A DNA stretch of 64,000 nt from positions 8,566,001 to 8,630,000 of the forward strand of contig OX365955.1 of assembly GCA_947247005.1 (NCBI GenBank), in the 5' to 3' direction. Each line of letters starts with the position of its first letter. Positions within the stretch are counted from its first letter, which is position 1. The notes beneath the pieces were generated by a model, which saw only the letters and a program-made list of their open reading frames with translations, had not been told where the DNA came from and did no database searches. Made by a program: the position numbers and the translations under genes. Below are positions 34,461 to 46,924 of the stretch, piece after piece. The DNA is from Spisula solida (taxonomy: Eukaryota > Mollusca > Bivalvia > Venerida > Mactridae).

Positions 34461-35340
34461 GCTTTGGATTATCTGTGCGCTATAGTATTTAATATCTATA
34501 GGCGGATTATCGGTATTCCTATGAGAATAAATTGCGCATCGTTTATCGCAGATTTGTAGTTATACCACTAACAATAATTGGTGTAGAAATGTCGTTCAGG
34601 TACAAATCCCGATAATCGAGTTTGAGGGAATGACAATTCATACCAGACGATATAATTCGCATGCGATCATTTGCCGCTAACTGATACCTCCATTTAACAT
34701 TATGCCCGTGATACAATTGTTTTTGATTTGCTACCTAAAAATATATAACATTGGACAATAAATTAGTATTAGCTCTACTCAACTACAGATATTGCTATGG
34801 GTTTTGGATATTTGACAAACAAAACATTGATAACTGACTGGAATAATGTTCAGCAAAGAGGCTTGGTCCCTTATCATTTGAAGAGTAATTATCTTGATAA
34901 ATTAATACATGTAATTGTTTGCTAGAAGCAAGTTTTGTGTGTTTAGATTAAAGTACACTTGTATTTTGATGAATGTCAGATATGTATTAATTGCAATATA
35001 CATCCTATATTGGCATTTATTAAATCGTCAAAGTAAGCACCATCTGTTTAATTACTTTAGGTGTATTGTAATGTCATTCTAGCACGTGGCAATAATAATG
35101 TAAGCTGACACAATCAGCCTATCACAAAGTCATTAATCAGGAATAAAGTAATATCAAACCATAATGAATATCATGTAGATAGTTTGACAAACTCGATTCC
35201 AGAGTAGTGTTCATTACTTCCGAAAATCCCTTGTCATTCATTGTTATTACAACTAAAATCATCATCAATGAGACAGAATCACTATCCATTAACACGTAGC
35301 AGCATAATTGTATTCAGTTAAAGCTCAAACATTGGGCAAT
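34461..35340. other. Intergenic between two LINE remnants
   Basis: No supported gene. Diverged LINE sequence may extend some way beyond 34460 on the minus strand, but I cannot follow it. Confidence 0.4.
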
Positions 35341-35392
35341 ATCTCTAGCAAACCATTCTTGTAAAAACTGGCATTACAATGTTTAGCGGAAA

Positions 35393-35950
35393 TTGTTTGA
35401 GCTTGATTTGTATCATTACAGTGACATCAATATAGTCATACCGAAACATAGCTTTAAACGCTCTGTGGAGGAACGCATGTTCAATATTTTTAAAATAGAA
35501 TCGCTTAATTCTGTACAACAGGTTTCGAGCCGAAATGGTAATGATGGAAATAAATTACGCACCTATGCCTTATTTAAACAACAAATGCATGTTGAAAAGT
35601 ACTGTAAAATGATCATGCCGTTTAGTCATAGATCTGCTTTTTGTAAATTCAGATGTGGCGTGGCACCAATTAGGCTGGAAACCGGTAGATATGAAAGGTT
35701 ACCTTTACATGAAAGAACCTGCCCTTTTTGTAATGTATGTGTTGAAGATGAATGCCATGTGCCGCTTTATTGCAGTTTATATGACGACATACGTAATACT
35801 CTAATAGAACGAGCTACAGAAGTCTGTGATATATTTTATAATTTGTCAGACCATGATAAACTAGTCGTAATATTTACTCACCCAGATTTGATTCGTTTAA
35901 GTGCCAAAACCTGCTGTTATATTTTAAATTGTAGAAATTCTTGTAGATAG
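35393..35950 (+). pseudogene. 5'-truncated LINE, C-terminal reverse transcriptase fragment
   Basis: An open 185-codon fragment that looks like the far C-terminus of a non-LTR retrotransposon protein: KLRTYALFKQQ, then RSAFCKFRCGVAPIRLETGRY, then a Cys/His cluster CPFC...VEDECHVPLYC, a pattern common at the end of animal LINE proteins. The catalytic reverse transcriptase motifs lie upstream in full-length elements and are absent here. A 3' UTR with AATAAAGAATATATAT follows to about 36250. Despite the open frame it is a retroelement piece, not a host gene. Confidence 0.75.
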
Positions 35951-36770
35951 TATGATTTTAGCATACTTACTGTATTTATTTCCTGTTACACGTCCTGTTA
36001 CAACTCTTTTATGAGTTATATGTTTTAACGTGTTATTTTTATTACATATACTATATTACTACATTTTTAATTATGATATTAATAATATGTGTATACATGT
36101 ATATAAGTGCACTTTTATATTACGATACCGTCGTGAATGTTTATAGTCTCTTATAATTCTATATAAGAATGGTCACATAATAATGTTTATGATATTTAAT
36201 ATGATTGTAACTGTATATATGTGAATGAGACTCAAATAAAGAATATATATACAACATAATAATTGCCAATAATAAAGCAAATGGCAAATTCATTATTATC
36301 ATTTATTACCATTTATTATTATTATTATTAGTTTAAGTGGCAAATGAGTTGACCCACAGAAAGATAATAATATTCAGACAGGACAGGCAGTACTCATCAG
36401 CAATAACAGAAAAACACGAAATACTGAGCAGCTACAAAACATGACACCCCACTGCCGACACAAATTATACAACTTAGTTACGGCTTGCTTCATTTGTATA
36501 AAAGGGCATTACATTGATAGAACAATGGCACGTCTAAATTCTAACAATAAAACAATGGAATAAATCAATTGCATGACGCCTAGCACACGAGATATGTCTG
36601 CAATCGAAAAAGCTCGGACATTTCCGTTTTTCTCCTGTCATTGCCGAAGTGATCAGAACGGAAATTACTGGTTCGTCCAGCTGATAGTAATATGTGAACA
36701 AGTTGTACGCAATGTCCATTTAACATAAACAAGGAAGTATGTATCAGGACAGAAAATCTATATTTGTTAA

Positions 36771-36985
36771 TGCTACGGTTACATTTGCCCCATGAGCTCC
36801 TTACGAGCTCCGTACGAGTTGCTTTTGGCGAACTCGCACGGCGTCCGTACGGAGCCCTTACGGATATCGAAACTCGTACGAGCATCGTACGGATTTTCAT
36901 GACTCGAAGAGGACTCGGCGACTCGGTTGAAATGTTTCACCGAGCTCCCGAGTTGTCTACGAGCTCGTAATATTTTTCAAGTCTG
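36771..36985 (+). repeat. CGTACG palindrome arm, left
   Basis: About 215 bp rich in CGTACG, GAGCTC and CTCGTACGAG. Its reverse complement aligns along its whole length with 41430-41637, for example TCGGTGAAACATTT, CGAGCTCCCGAGT, ATCCGTACGATGCTC and AACTCGCACGG/ACTCGCACGG. Confidence 0.8.
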
Positions 36986-37509
36986 TTTAATCTCGCACGG
37001 ATATAGAAATTTGCAACATGAGGATGTAGATAGTGAGCTTAACTTATGACAGCGCATTGCTATGAGTATGGTGTATATTGAAATATTGAACAAGTCAAAT
37101 AATTCCTGCGAGCAAATGATGTACCGACTTAATTTGACAGAGAATTGACAGGATCCTCGACCTTCTATCTGCTAATTCAATAGCTGATGTGTATAAAATT
37201 AAGCATGTAAATCTCAAAATTGTGAGAGAAAAATAAGCGCGATAGGCCGGTAGCTTTCGAATTGGGAAAACTATATGCACGATAATTTGACATACGAAAT
37301 TTATCAACAAATTGTTAAATAATTTCATGTATAACAAACCAATTTTCAAGCCACTTAATTGCATATTATGACTCCCTTGTTCCATATAATATTTATATGC
37401 TTATAAATAAAACCTCGTATCAGTTCATTAAAAGGTATTACAAGATAACCATTGATGCAAAGCATCAAAGGGCATCGTAAAAGAAATTATGTAAAACTGT
37501 AAAGACATA

Positions 37510-38120
37510 TGAGCCAGTCTCCAGGAAAACCTGCTATAATGACATTATGTAATTACTATATGTAACAAGATTTTGATAACGCTCTAAAATAAGGAAATAT
37601 ACATATCTATTGATTCTATTTTAAGTAATTGATCCATATAGTACTATACCTTAGCTTTAAATTTTCCTATGAATTATGTCAAAAACACATACTTCGTTGC
37701 TATGGTGACCAATTTCAGAAAAGTACTCCGATTGAGAAAAACGAGGAATGAGTTGTTTAAAACAGAAGTAGCCTTTCTCTGAATGCAAACAATTTCGATT
37801 GTGATAAATATTTTGAAAAGTGAAAGATAATTATAGAATTTGGTACTATTTGGAACAGTTTATGTCAAGAATTGATCAAATGGTGTAATAATGAAATACT
37901 TATTTCACTTACGTCGAATAACCTTTGAATGACGTTTGCGACGTCACACAAAAAGCTCCGAATAGGGATTCTACAAAAACAGCTGTAACTTCCTTAAAAC
38001 TCAAGATATTAACATAATTTCTTTTGCAATTTGCTTATTTAACATTATCCTGTAATACTGTGGAAAATCTTAAAGTCAATATTTTTGTCAATATAGCAGG
38101 TTTTCCTGGAGACTGGCTCA
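37510..38120. mobile_element. MITE, 611 bp, with well-preserved terminal repeats
   Basis: Left end TGAGCCAGTCTCCAGGAAAA; the right end is its exact inverse, and identity continues through CCTGCTATA. TA dinucleotides flank both ends (37508-37509 and 38121-38122). No coding frame. The identical ends suggest a fairly young insertion, or selection or conversion of the ends. Family not assigned. Confidence 0.8.
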
Positions 38121-39640
38121 TATATAATTGATCTTCATAAGAAACAACAGGTGTGGCATTTTTCAAAATATATTGGCTATAGTGAATAATAACAAATATA
38201 TTTTCATTTTGAATATTAAGGAACTTAAATCTGAATGACTCAGATAACGAGTATGTCCAAGATTTTGACTGACTTGTCCATAAAGTCGATTTCCTTCGTG
38301 CAATATTCCATCAACATCTTTAGGTAAAAAACATGGTTAATATCGCGCGAACATTGAAAGAAAGCTAACAGTGCTATAAGGGCCATAGCATTGCACTGAT
38401 TACCACTAAATGGAGAAAAAATCGGGCTTCCTTGATGCATATTTCCTAAAAAAAACTCTTACCATTCTGAAATAGACAGATAAGCTGTCTGCAAGTGGCT
38501 GCTTTTAAATTCTGACGGTCCAGACACTACAGACAGACACCAAGTAGACCAAACACGGCCGGAGTTTGCGCACAGATTTTTTGCGCACTTTCAGCTCTTA
38601 AAAAATATATGAAAACGTCAAACCACTATGAAATATATAGCATGTGCACGAAGAATGAACCTTAATCTCGCGATTGACACCAATAATAGTCATAAAATAC
38701 AAAGATGTACCTAAAACAGACAATAACTACACGATCATATCCATAATTTGACCTCGACCTGATAGTCTTTGCAATCACTGACAAAATTTGCAATTACAAA
38801 TACAAATATCACCTTGTTTTAACGTACATTTTAATGATAAATGGAAATTAAAACACATAAAACGTATAGTTCATGTATCATAATTTATTCCAACATTTAC
38901 AATAAGCATGATGTTTAAAGACCGTATAGATCTACATGTATATCAAAAATAACAAAACGAAATAAGTAACTAACTATAACATTACTAAATTAAACCCCAA
39001 TATATTTCTTCAGTGTACATAATCTACCATAATTATGTTGGTCAATATTTGTTTTCAAACCCGAGTTCCGGACAGTACGGATAACGGTCTTTAGGCAATT
39101 CACGCGTAACCCGTACATCCTACTAACAGTGATTGTTTACATTAGGTTATCGAGACGGCGCGTGCCGATTTATTCAATCATTTTACCGATTTAAAAGGCC
39201 AATATTACCAGGTATTCGATGGGGTTCGTGTGATTTTGGGTACTTATGGTTTCGACGCTAATAAAGCACCCCTGTATAGATTGCGTCGAAATGGTTCTGA
39301 AACTGCGTTGTAATCAATATGGCGTCCAAAAATCAGCGAACGCCGTTCATGGTCACATGGTAAAACCAGCCAATGAGATAAATCGTTTCATTAAATGACG
39401 ACATCGCGTATGATGTAAACAACATAAAAGAAAAATTAATACGCTAGTAAACACTAATGCGTAGAAGTTCATTAGCATTAATAACATAATGGTTTTTAAC
39501 AGAAATGTTTATAAAATGATTTTTTGTCAAAACATGTATTTATCATGAGTTTGTTTTACCTAAATAATCTGCATAAAGAAAATAAACGACGAACTATTTT
39601 CTGATTTAAAGGTAAACAAATGGCCAAAACATTTCGCTGT
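38121..39640. other. No gene seen
   Basis: AT-rich sequence inside the outer nested element. Only short spurious reading frames. Confidence 0.5.
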
Positions 39641-39800
39641 CATACAAATTGAGGCTCCACATGGGAAATTGTTTATGAACTTCATACAAATTGAGGCTCA
39701 ACAAGGGGTATTGTCCATAAACTTCATACCCGTTGAGGCTCAACACGGGGAATTGTCCATAAACTTCATACCAGTTGAGGCTCACCACGGGGGAATTGTC
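39640..39800. repeat. ~42-bp minisatellite (3-4 copies)
   Basis: Units contain AACTTCATACAAATTGAGGC or close variants followed by a short GGGGAATTGTCCAT stretch. Copies have diverged slightly. Confidence 0.85.
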
Positions 39801-40439
39801 TTCCAGCTCATTATAACAAAGTCCTACAATACAGACACCGCGATCCATCGCGGTGCCAATCATAAGACATGTTTTCAGTGTTCAACAATATCAAAGATCA
39901 TGAACAATGCAGCTGCAGTCACCTGCTGTTTAGATCCATGGTCTCAATATTGCCTAGCGCTCACTGAAATTTCGGACAGTTCTGATTTCTTCGGTAAATA
40001 AACTATTGCAATGCGACAAAGACCGATGCTATCCGCATGGAATAATGGAATTAGTCTGGTTCACGACATTCTTACAAAATGCATCTTTTTTTTTGGATTT
40101 GTTTTTGAAATCGTAAACCATCGAGAACAGATCACTTGCCCCTCCATGGACTTTTTACTTTATGCTATCCGATATACCTGCTCACTCAAGGCTCGCAGGT
40201 AATAATTAAAATTTTGGAAGACAGACAGACTGAGCGAGCATACTGACAATATTTGTGCACAGACTTTTAATATCTTTATTTCGAATGTACATGTAATTAC
40301 ACATGCCATTGTTGTAAACACAATAACATTTACTGCTATTACATGTATGTTGATACTGTAACTGTATCATGTATCAAAGTTCCGGTAGAAAGACTCTGCC
40401 AACAGCAAAAACACAACATTAATTAATTCATAAAGACAA

Positions 40440-40680
40440 TATTGTATTTTTATATCATCAGTATGGTATTCTCTTATTATCATTATCGTATTCTCGTATC
40501 ATCATAATCGTAGTCTCGTAATATCATCATGGAGCTATCGTATTACCATTATCGTGGTCTCGTATTATCATTATCTTATTATTGTATTATCATTATCGTA
40601 TTCTCGTATTATCATTATCTTATTATTGTATTATCATTATCGTATTCTACTATCATCATACTATTGTATTCTCGTAATCG
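40440..40680. repeat. ATTATCATTATCGTATTCTCG-type microsatellite
   Basis: An irregular repeat of short words such as ATTATCATT and CGTATTCTCGT over about 240 bp. Low complexity; the small open frames across it are not genes. Confidence 0.85.
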
Positions 40681-40764
40681 TAATATCCGACCAGCAACGT
40701 TTCTCCAAGTAGGTATACAATTTTGTATATACGCACCAAACTTTGATCCATGACACATTACCGC

Positions 40765-40930
40765 GACCATGGCTGGGTGATTTTGGCGTCCGTATAGGAA
40801 GCGGGAGATCGAAAGTTCGAACCCCGGAGAAAATTAGGTTATATCTGATGAAGTCGTTTGGTAAGACGCCAGCTAGCTCATGAATGGTAACTGTATGCCC
40901 AACTCTGCCAGGCACCCGGCAATACATGTA
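40765..40930 (+). repeat. tRNA-derived SINE
   Basis: Has an A-box-like region (CATGGCTGGGTGATTTTGGC) and a B-box (GAAAGTTCGAACCCCGG) about 25 bp later. It lacks a pairing acceptor stem and has a non-tRNA body downstream. Confidence 0.55.
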
Positions 40931-41429
40931 TGAGAATAGATTCGGGTTATTTTGCTAGGGAGCGGGTCCGACCAGCTTTATTTTATCCAAGTACCTAGTA
41001 GACTCCCACCCAAGACGTACTCCTCTCATTGTATTAGATGACCACAATTCACCACAATTCCAGGGTCCAGGCCCACCCCATCTGGATCCGCACACGCTCA
41101 GTGTATGCTAATTGTTATTTCCGTGATTCTCGTGCACAGAACTTATGAGTACACATTAAACCATAGTCTATGCATCTACACATGTATATCCTTGGATTTC
41201 TACTGCATTCATTTAATTCTTTTGGTAAAGATATATATTTGGTGTGGTACACATGAGACCCATATACCCATTGTACTATTCAAAACGTTAAGGCGAAATA
41301 AGCTGAATTTCAGAGTCTGTCGAGGGACAATTATGCATTTTTCTTTGCATATATAAACATGACATGAAATATCAACCATTCCATAATCATCTTACATAAT
41401 ATAATACTACATATAATGGGTGAGGACAG

Positions 41430-41637
41430 CTTCCTTGCGAACTTTCCACTTCAAAAATCTCTACGAGCTCGAAGGCAACTCGGAGATCGGTGAAACATTT
41501 TCAACGAGCTCCCGAGTCCTCTACGAGTTACAAAAATCCGTACGATGCTCTTACGAGCATAAGATGTCCGTACGGACTCCGTACGAACTTGCTAAAATTC
41601 GACTCGCACGGAGCTCGTACGATCAATGTGACCAGGG
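41430..41637 (-). repeat. CGTACG palindrome arm, inverse of 36771-36985
   Basis: Inverse copy of the left arm, ending AATGTGACCAGGG. Marks the possible right end of a 4.87-kb sub-element starting at 36771. Confidence 0.8.
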
Positions 41638-41689
41638 TCTTAAAATAAATAATTAAAATTCGCTGAATATATCCATTATTGTCGCACGG

Positions 41690-41805
41690 ACACCGTACGG
41701 CCATTGTGCGGTTACCGTACGAGTTGTCTGAGAGCTCTGATTGATCTACGAGCACCGTTCGATGTACGGCCGGGCTCCTTGCGAGCCCCGTACGGTGTCC
41801 GTATG
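41690..41805. repeat. Second CGTACG palindrome block, left part
   Basis: Contains ACACCGTACGGCC, TTACCGTACGAG and CCCCGTACGGTGTCCGTATG. It stops where the AGTAAT element begins. The matching block on the other side is at 56597-56775. Confidence 0.7.
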
Positions 41806-42950
41806 CACTCAAAAAAAAAAAACTTAGTAAAATGTTATTACTTATTTCAAGTAATGTTCAGTAATACTTACAGTAATTAATTACTAAGTATTACTTACTT
41901 TTTAAGCTTAAGTAATACAATACTACTTAAAGTAATTATGCTTCTTTAAGTAATTTAATCTGAGGGGAACTTCTACATTTAAGTATTTATATTACTTAAA
42001 ATTTGTATGAACAATAATGTTGTACACTATAGAATTTGCAATCAGAGTATACAGCCCAGTAAAATAAGTTAGGGCAATTTTATCACAATATCTCAGACCC
42101 CTAACTAAAATTTAAATGTTGAGCGGAAAATGATTTTCCATTTTAGTAATAGCAACCTTAATTGACTACATCACTGCCACTTTCAATCGCAGACGTACAG
42201 CATCTTTACACAAGCCGTGTGTATACCAATTTACTTTATTTTTATTGGTGTACCTTGAACAGTATGTTAAGATACATGTATACTCTGAAAAACAAACTCG
42301 TCATAAACTTTAACGTGAACAGACGACACTTGCAATATAGTTCTCGTTATTCTTGGAACAGTAGAGCTAAAAAGCTTGCTGTATTTATTTGACGCATTCT
42401 TGATCACTTCAAGTGTTGTTATTGAATGTATGTACTATATATACCAGACAAAACAAGACTGCGTTCAATATACGCTTATGCCCCCTTGGATAAAGTAGGG
42501 TAAAAGGCTGTACAACGCTGGTAAAAGTCTGGAAAACCCTGGAATTTTTATCAGACAGCATTGACATTGGATCTTATTTAGAAATTTTAGATGCTGGAAA
42601 AACATGGAAAAATACTAATGTGAAAATTTTAGAGTCCAATTCTTAGGGGAACTTAGTCTATTTTTACATGAAAATAACTTAGAAAAATTGTATTTCAAAA
42701 GAGAAAAGGAAAGAATCCAAAACCAAAATGTATGCTTCAACAAGCTTGAAAATGCAAGGGCTAATATTCAGAAGTCTGCAAGTGTGCAAGAGCGGACAAC
42801 ATTTATATGTCTAAAAAACAAAGGGCCATAACTCCTTAAAATTTATCTGATCAAAGTTTGTGGATGACATTTACAACAAGACTTGGTTCTGACAAGTCAT
42901 GCAAAGTTTCGTTGAAATCCGACCGATCCCAGACAAAAGGATGACCATGG

Positions 42951-43476
42951 AAACATAGCTATAAACTTAAATTGCTATTGTAAAAAAGAAACTTAAATGT
43001 TTCTTTTACTTTATGAATCTGTACATATAGGTAGTTTTTATCAACAGACATTAAATCAATCAGTATCTTGATTATTTATGATGCTAGTAATTATGAAAAA
43101 CAAAAAAAGAAAAATAATTGCTTTACTAAGTATTTTATATTTACTAAGTAAATTATTTACTTAGTAATTAACAAGTAATTGGTTAGTTAAATAATTACTT
43201 AGTAATTAATTTATTGAGTAATTTACATTTTATTATTAAAGGGAGGTAATTTAAAAATTATACCATTAAAATGCCTTTAACACACTTAAAATACATTCAA
43301 AAAAGTTAATAATTTATCTTTTCCAAAGCTATAGAAGAATAAAACATAGCTATAAACTTAAATTGCTATTGTAAAAAAGAAACTTAAATGTTTCTTTTAC
43401 TTTATGAATCTGTACATATAGGTAGATTTTATCAACAGACATTAAATCAATCAGTATCTTGATTATTTATGATGCT
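42951..43476 (+). repeat. ~393-bp tandem duplication, second copy cut by the LINE
   Basis: About 130 bp beginning CATAGCTATAAACTTAAATT and ending ATTTATGATGCT occurs at 42951-43085 and again at 43344-43476. After the first copy comes AGTAATTATGAAAAAC plus an AGTAAT array. After the second copy the LINE begins, and the same array resumes at about 56257 beyond the LINE. So the LINE landed in the second unit of a tandem repeat. Confidence 0.8.
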
Positions 43477-44521
43477 TCGCGCGGTCTATACTTTTGTGGA
43501 GAATCATGACAATTATTCAATCAAGACCAGCCTTTCCGGCTCAACACATGAGAACATGGTTGAAAGGTGCATAAAGTTTTCAAGTCGTGGGGCCTCGTTG
43601 GGGGACGTTTTGCGTTTATTGGCAAAGTATCACATCCTGCCGGAGGAAGTTGAAGCTGTGTCGGCAGCCAAGCCAACAGAAGATGGCCACAGTGTCGTAT
43701 TTACGTCTGCTGCTGTAGCGGATAGGCTAAGGTCAGTCCACCAAATTAACTTAGACGGGAAACCGTTTCACCTGATTACGTTGCATAAACAATCATTAAC
43801 CGTGAGACTGCACTGGCTGCCCTTGTATGTCAAGGACACAGCAGTAAAGTTGTTGATGGCAGACTTCGGAGCTGTCAGAGGTATCAAACATTTATCGACC
43901 TCTTACCGAGGTAAAGAGGTCGCTAACGGCATAAGAGAAGTGACGATGGAGGTCACTGAGACACAGAGGAGGAGCATACCGCATCTGATTCATTTCGATG
44001 ACGGTATGGCGGTTCTTCTCACGTCACCCGGAAGGCCTCCTCTGTGTCTGAGGTGTTCCTCTGTCGGGCATGTCCGCAAGGATTGTACCCACTACCGTGC
44101 GAGACGCACATATGCTGGCGTTGCCAAGCAGAATTTCACCGAGCCTGAAACGGTTCCTGAGCATGTGCATGTGCCAGCAACTCAGGTTCCTGCTGAAGGC
44201 GAGGAGGTCGGTGCGAGCCAGGCACAAGAATCTGATACTGAGGAAGATATCCCAGAAGGTGAACCCGTCAGGGACGATTACCGAATGGACGAGGAGAGTT
44301 GTGGATCAAAAAGAACTGCTGGGGGGGACGACGGGACTTCTGATGGGGAGACGCAGGAATTCAGGCGTCAGGTCCCCTATCAGAAGGCTCGGCGTGTCGC
44401 CAAGGGCTCCTCTGCTGAGTCTTCGGGTGAGCCCATTGTCCCAGTTGGCAATAGGTATATTGCATTGTCGGGGTTATCACCTGGGGAAACAGTGGAGGAA
44501 CCCTTACCTATTACTTTATAA
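43469..44521 (+). CDS. LINE ORF1 protein with CCHC zinc knuckle
   Basis: 350 codons, open. The N-terminal half resembles the nucleic-acid binding part of L1/Tx1-type ORF1 proteins. A CCHC knuckle (CLRCSSVGHVRKDC) lies at about residues 196-209, followed by an acidic, low-complexity C-terminal half. GC content is higher than in the flanks. The first two ATG codons belong to the host repeat, not to the LINE (the LINE begins at 43477), so the real start of the ancestral protein was probably upstream and is lost. Expected role: binds LINE RNA. Confidence 0.8.
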   Translation: MMLRAVYTFVENHDNYSIKTSLSGSTHENMVERCIKFSSRGASLGDVLRLLAKYHILPEEVEAVSAAKPTEDGHSVVFTSAAVADRLRSVHQINLDGKPFHLITLHKQSLTVRLHWLPLYVKDTAVKLLMADFGAVRGIKHLSTSYRGKEVANGIREVTMEVTETQRRSIPHLIHFDDGMAVLLTSPGRPPLCLRCSSVGHVRKDCTHYRARRTYAGVAKQNFTEPETVPEHVHVPATQVPAEGEEVGASQAQESDTEEDIPEGEPVRDDYRMDEESCGSKRTAGGDDGTSDGETQEFRRQVPYQKARRVAKGSSAESSGEPIVPVGNRYIALSGLSPGETVEEPLPITL

Positions 44522-44962
44522 TATACCATGTTGACCCTTTTACTACTCAATGGATTACGAATATAGATTAATGCCTAGTACCTTGTTATTTACGGGAGAT
44601 TTTGACCCGGACCGTCCATGGACTATGATTTTGCCTAATAACGGTCATGTTATTGCTATATGACCCGTTAGCTTACGTTTTAGCTTTTCAAGTTTTCTAT
44701 ATTCATATTTGTTATATAATTAGATCTACATGTGCATGTACTTTCTATGACTTCAGTATAAAATCTGAGTTTATTGTACCGAATGTGTTAATTTTCAATT
44801 CGCTGTCTAAATGTTTAAACCTCCAAACACACACTGTGTACAATACCATATTATACTATTTGTATCGACGCTGTGCTCGTAAACTCATGTACCATTGGTT
44901 TAAATCAATTACTGGATTTTGCTATAGATCTACTACATCTATTTTAAACCCTTCTATCGACA
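44522..44962 (+). other. LINE inter-ORF spacer, left part
   Basis: Between the ORF1 stop and the TIR element. With 51359-51666 it makes about 750 bp of spacer in the uninterrupted LINE. No supported coding sequence. Confidence 0.6.
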
Positions 44963-45009
44963 TAGAGCGGGTGCACCAATTACCGAACACTTAAGCCACT
45001 TTTTATGCT

Positions 45010-45215
45010 GTTCGGAATTAGGAGCCCTTCCAAGCGAAGGGAGACAACTTTTAAGAATATGTGTTTAAAAGCTACACGTTCGTCCATTACCGAACACTCA
45101 ATGTGTATAAAGAAGGACGTAAACGTCATTACAAAAATGCAACCAACTGTCCCTAATTCCGAACATTGATTGTAATTCCGAACATTGGTGTTCCTAATTC
45201 CGAACATAGACACAT
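45010..45215. repeat. Subterminal AATTCCGAACA repeats
   Basis: Several copies of TTCCGAACATTG or its inverse TTCGGAATTAGG, matching motifs at 45968-46020 and at the right end (51314-51345). Clustering near the ends suggests recombinase or transposase binding sites; that is inference. Confidence 0.7.
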
Positions 45216-46708
45216 TTTATTAAATTACGATGTCTAAATGATACAGCAAGAATATACATGTACGTAATAATTAAAGAAGAATCTATGTTCATGTACATCC
45301 CTTGTTATAAACATAAAAACAGGAGTTTAAGTAGCCTAAATAATAAATAAAAATCATACTGCAAATTTGTCAAACAATTTGTGTAGTCATATGTCTTGTA
45401 TTTCTTAGTAGAAATTGCCTTTAAACAAACAGACTCCGGTTAGGGCTGCGATCAGTCACATATACTTTATAAGCACTACACTTATATAATATTATGCTAC
45501 CTGTGAAACTCAATGCGTAAGTGAATACTGTGAGGAATTTTGGCTACCAGTATCTGCTACCCCAAAGGGCGTCAACACTCACAAAACATCAAAGAGTTAA
45601 CACATGAAATAATTTGTTTACTGTAGTGTTATTATAAAGCCAATCTGAATATGTTAAGTGTATCTACTACAACAGCCTAGGTCTATGTTTTTATTGGTCA
45701 TCTCAAGTCACAAGAAGGAGTAACAGTTTACACGATCGATCGACAGAATCAGAACCTTTTTTATGAAGAGACAATTAAGTATTGTCAATTAGTAATTACT
45801 CGGTTGTATTACAAATGTTATGTGGATATAATATGAACATTGAATTTGGTTACATAGTTTATAGCCTAGATTGAAAAGTTCATGCATTTATAATGTCACA
45901 TTACTTGAAAGGTTTGTATTTTAATGAATTGTAATCAATTTCCAAGTAATTTTCACTTGAAATATCGTTTGTTCGGAATTGGGATCAGGTCTCGAATTGT
46001 GTATGTAATTCCGAACATTGACTGTTCCTCATAAATGTGACCTTCTTATCTTCCTATCATTGTCACAGATGATACTTACATGTATCTACATCATTTATTT
46101 CTATAGAACGTTGCTGGATCAAAAATACAAATGGTTGTATGATCTTAGCAAAAAAGTGCAAAAAATAAGCAAATTGATAATTTTACTTGATGAAAAGCTA
46201 AGACTATAGGTGAACGTGACATAAACAATATTCTAACACGATTCGCGGATTAATCCAATACACAAAGAACGAACCGAACCATGTTTTATTGCCCCCATAA
46301 TAAATAGCTGCCACATTGGCTGTTACTATTTACGCCCCGTATACAGCAAATTGGTCGCATCTGTTTGTGCGCTCTAAAATGGCAAAACAACTCAATAAAA
46401 TACATAATAAGCATTTATTCAATACACTGTTACTGCTGTTTCTGCAAATAAACAAAATAAACTGAAAAATGTGTTTCGCTTCTTCACAATACATCGAACA
46501 TCAACATGTGCGTTTCAAAAATAGTTCCAACTACCGTCGTGGGAAATAAATATCACGTGACATATTTATGAATGAAAAATGTAAACATTGTAGTAAATTA
46601 TTCTTCCGGTTCGTAGTAAAATGCACTTCCGGTATGTATCGGTGTCGTCTGCGCTACAGATCAACACAGTTTTAATAGGCCTACTTTTACAGCGCTTAAA
46701 TTTAAATA

Positions 46709-46924
46709 ATGTCGGAGTTTAAGCCAGGCACAGTCTGTAGTGTTAGAGGATCTAATGACGATTGGCAAGTGACAGGAACATTTCTTGATGGCATTGTGAA
46801 GAAATATGTGGTACAATCACGCAATACACTGGCGCGTAGCTACCTATACGCGAGTACGCAGCTGAATCCACATGATTCTGACAAACATATTTTTCAGGAA
46901 AAGTTTAAACATAATTCACTTTAA
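46709..46924 (+). CDS. Small hypothetical ORF in recombinase element
   Basis: 71 codons starting MSEFKPGTVCSVRGSNDDW. The ATG follows a pyrimidine-poor leader with TTTAAATAATG. The region just upstream is less AT-rich than average and could hold the promoter of the element. It may be a separate small protein or the first exon of the recombinase gene; I cannot connect it by phase. No family recognised. Confidence 0.35.
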   Translation: MSEFKPGTVCSVRGSNDDWQVTGTFLDGIVKKYVVQSRNTLARSYLYASTQLNPHDSDKHIFQEKFKHNSL

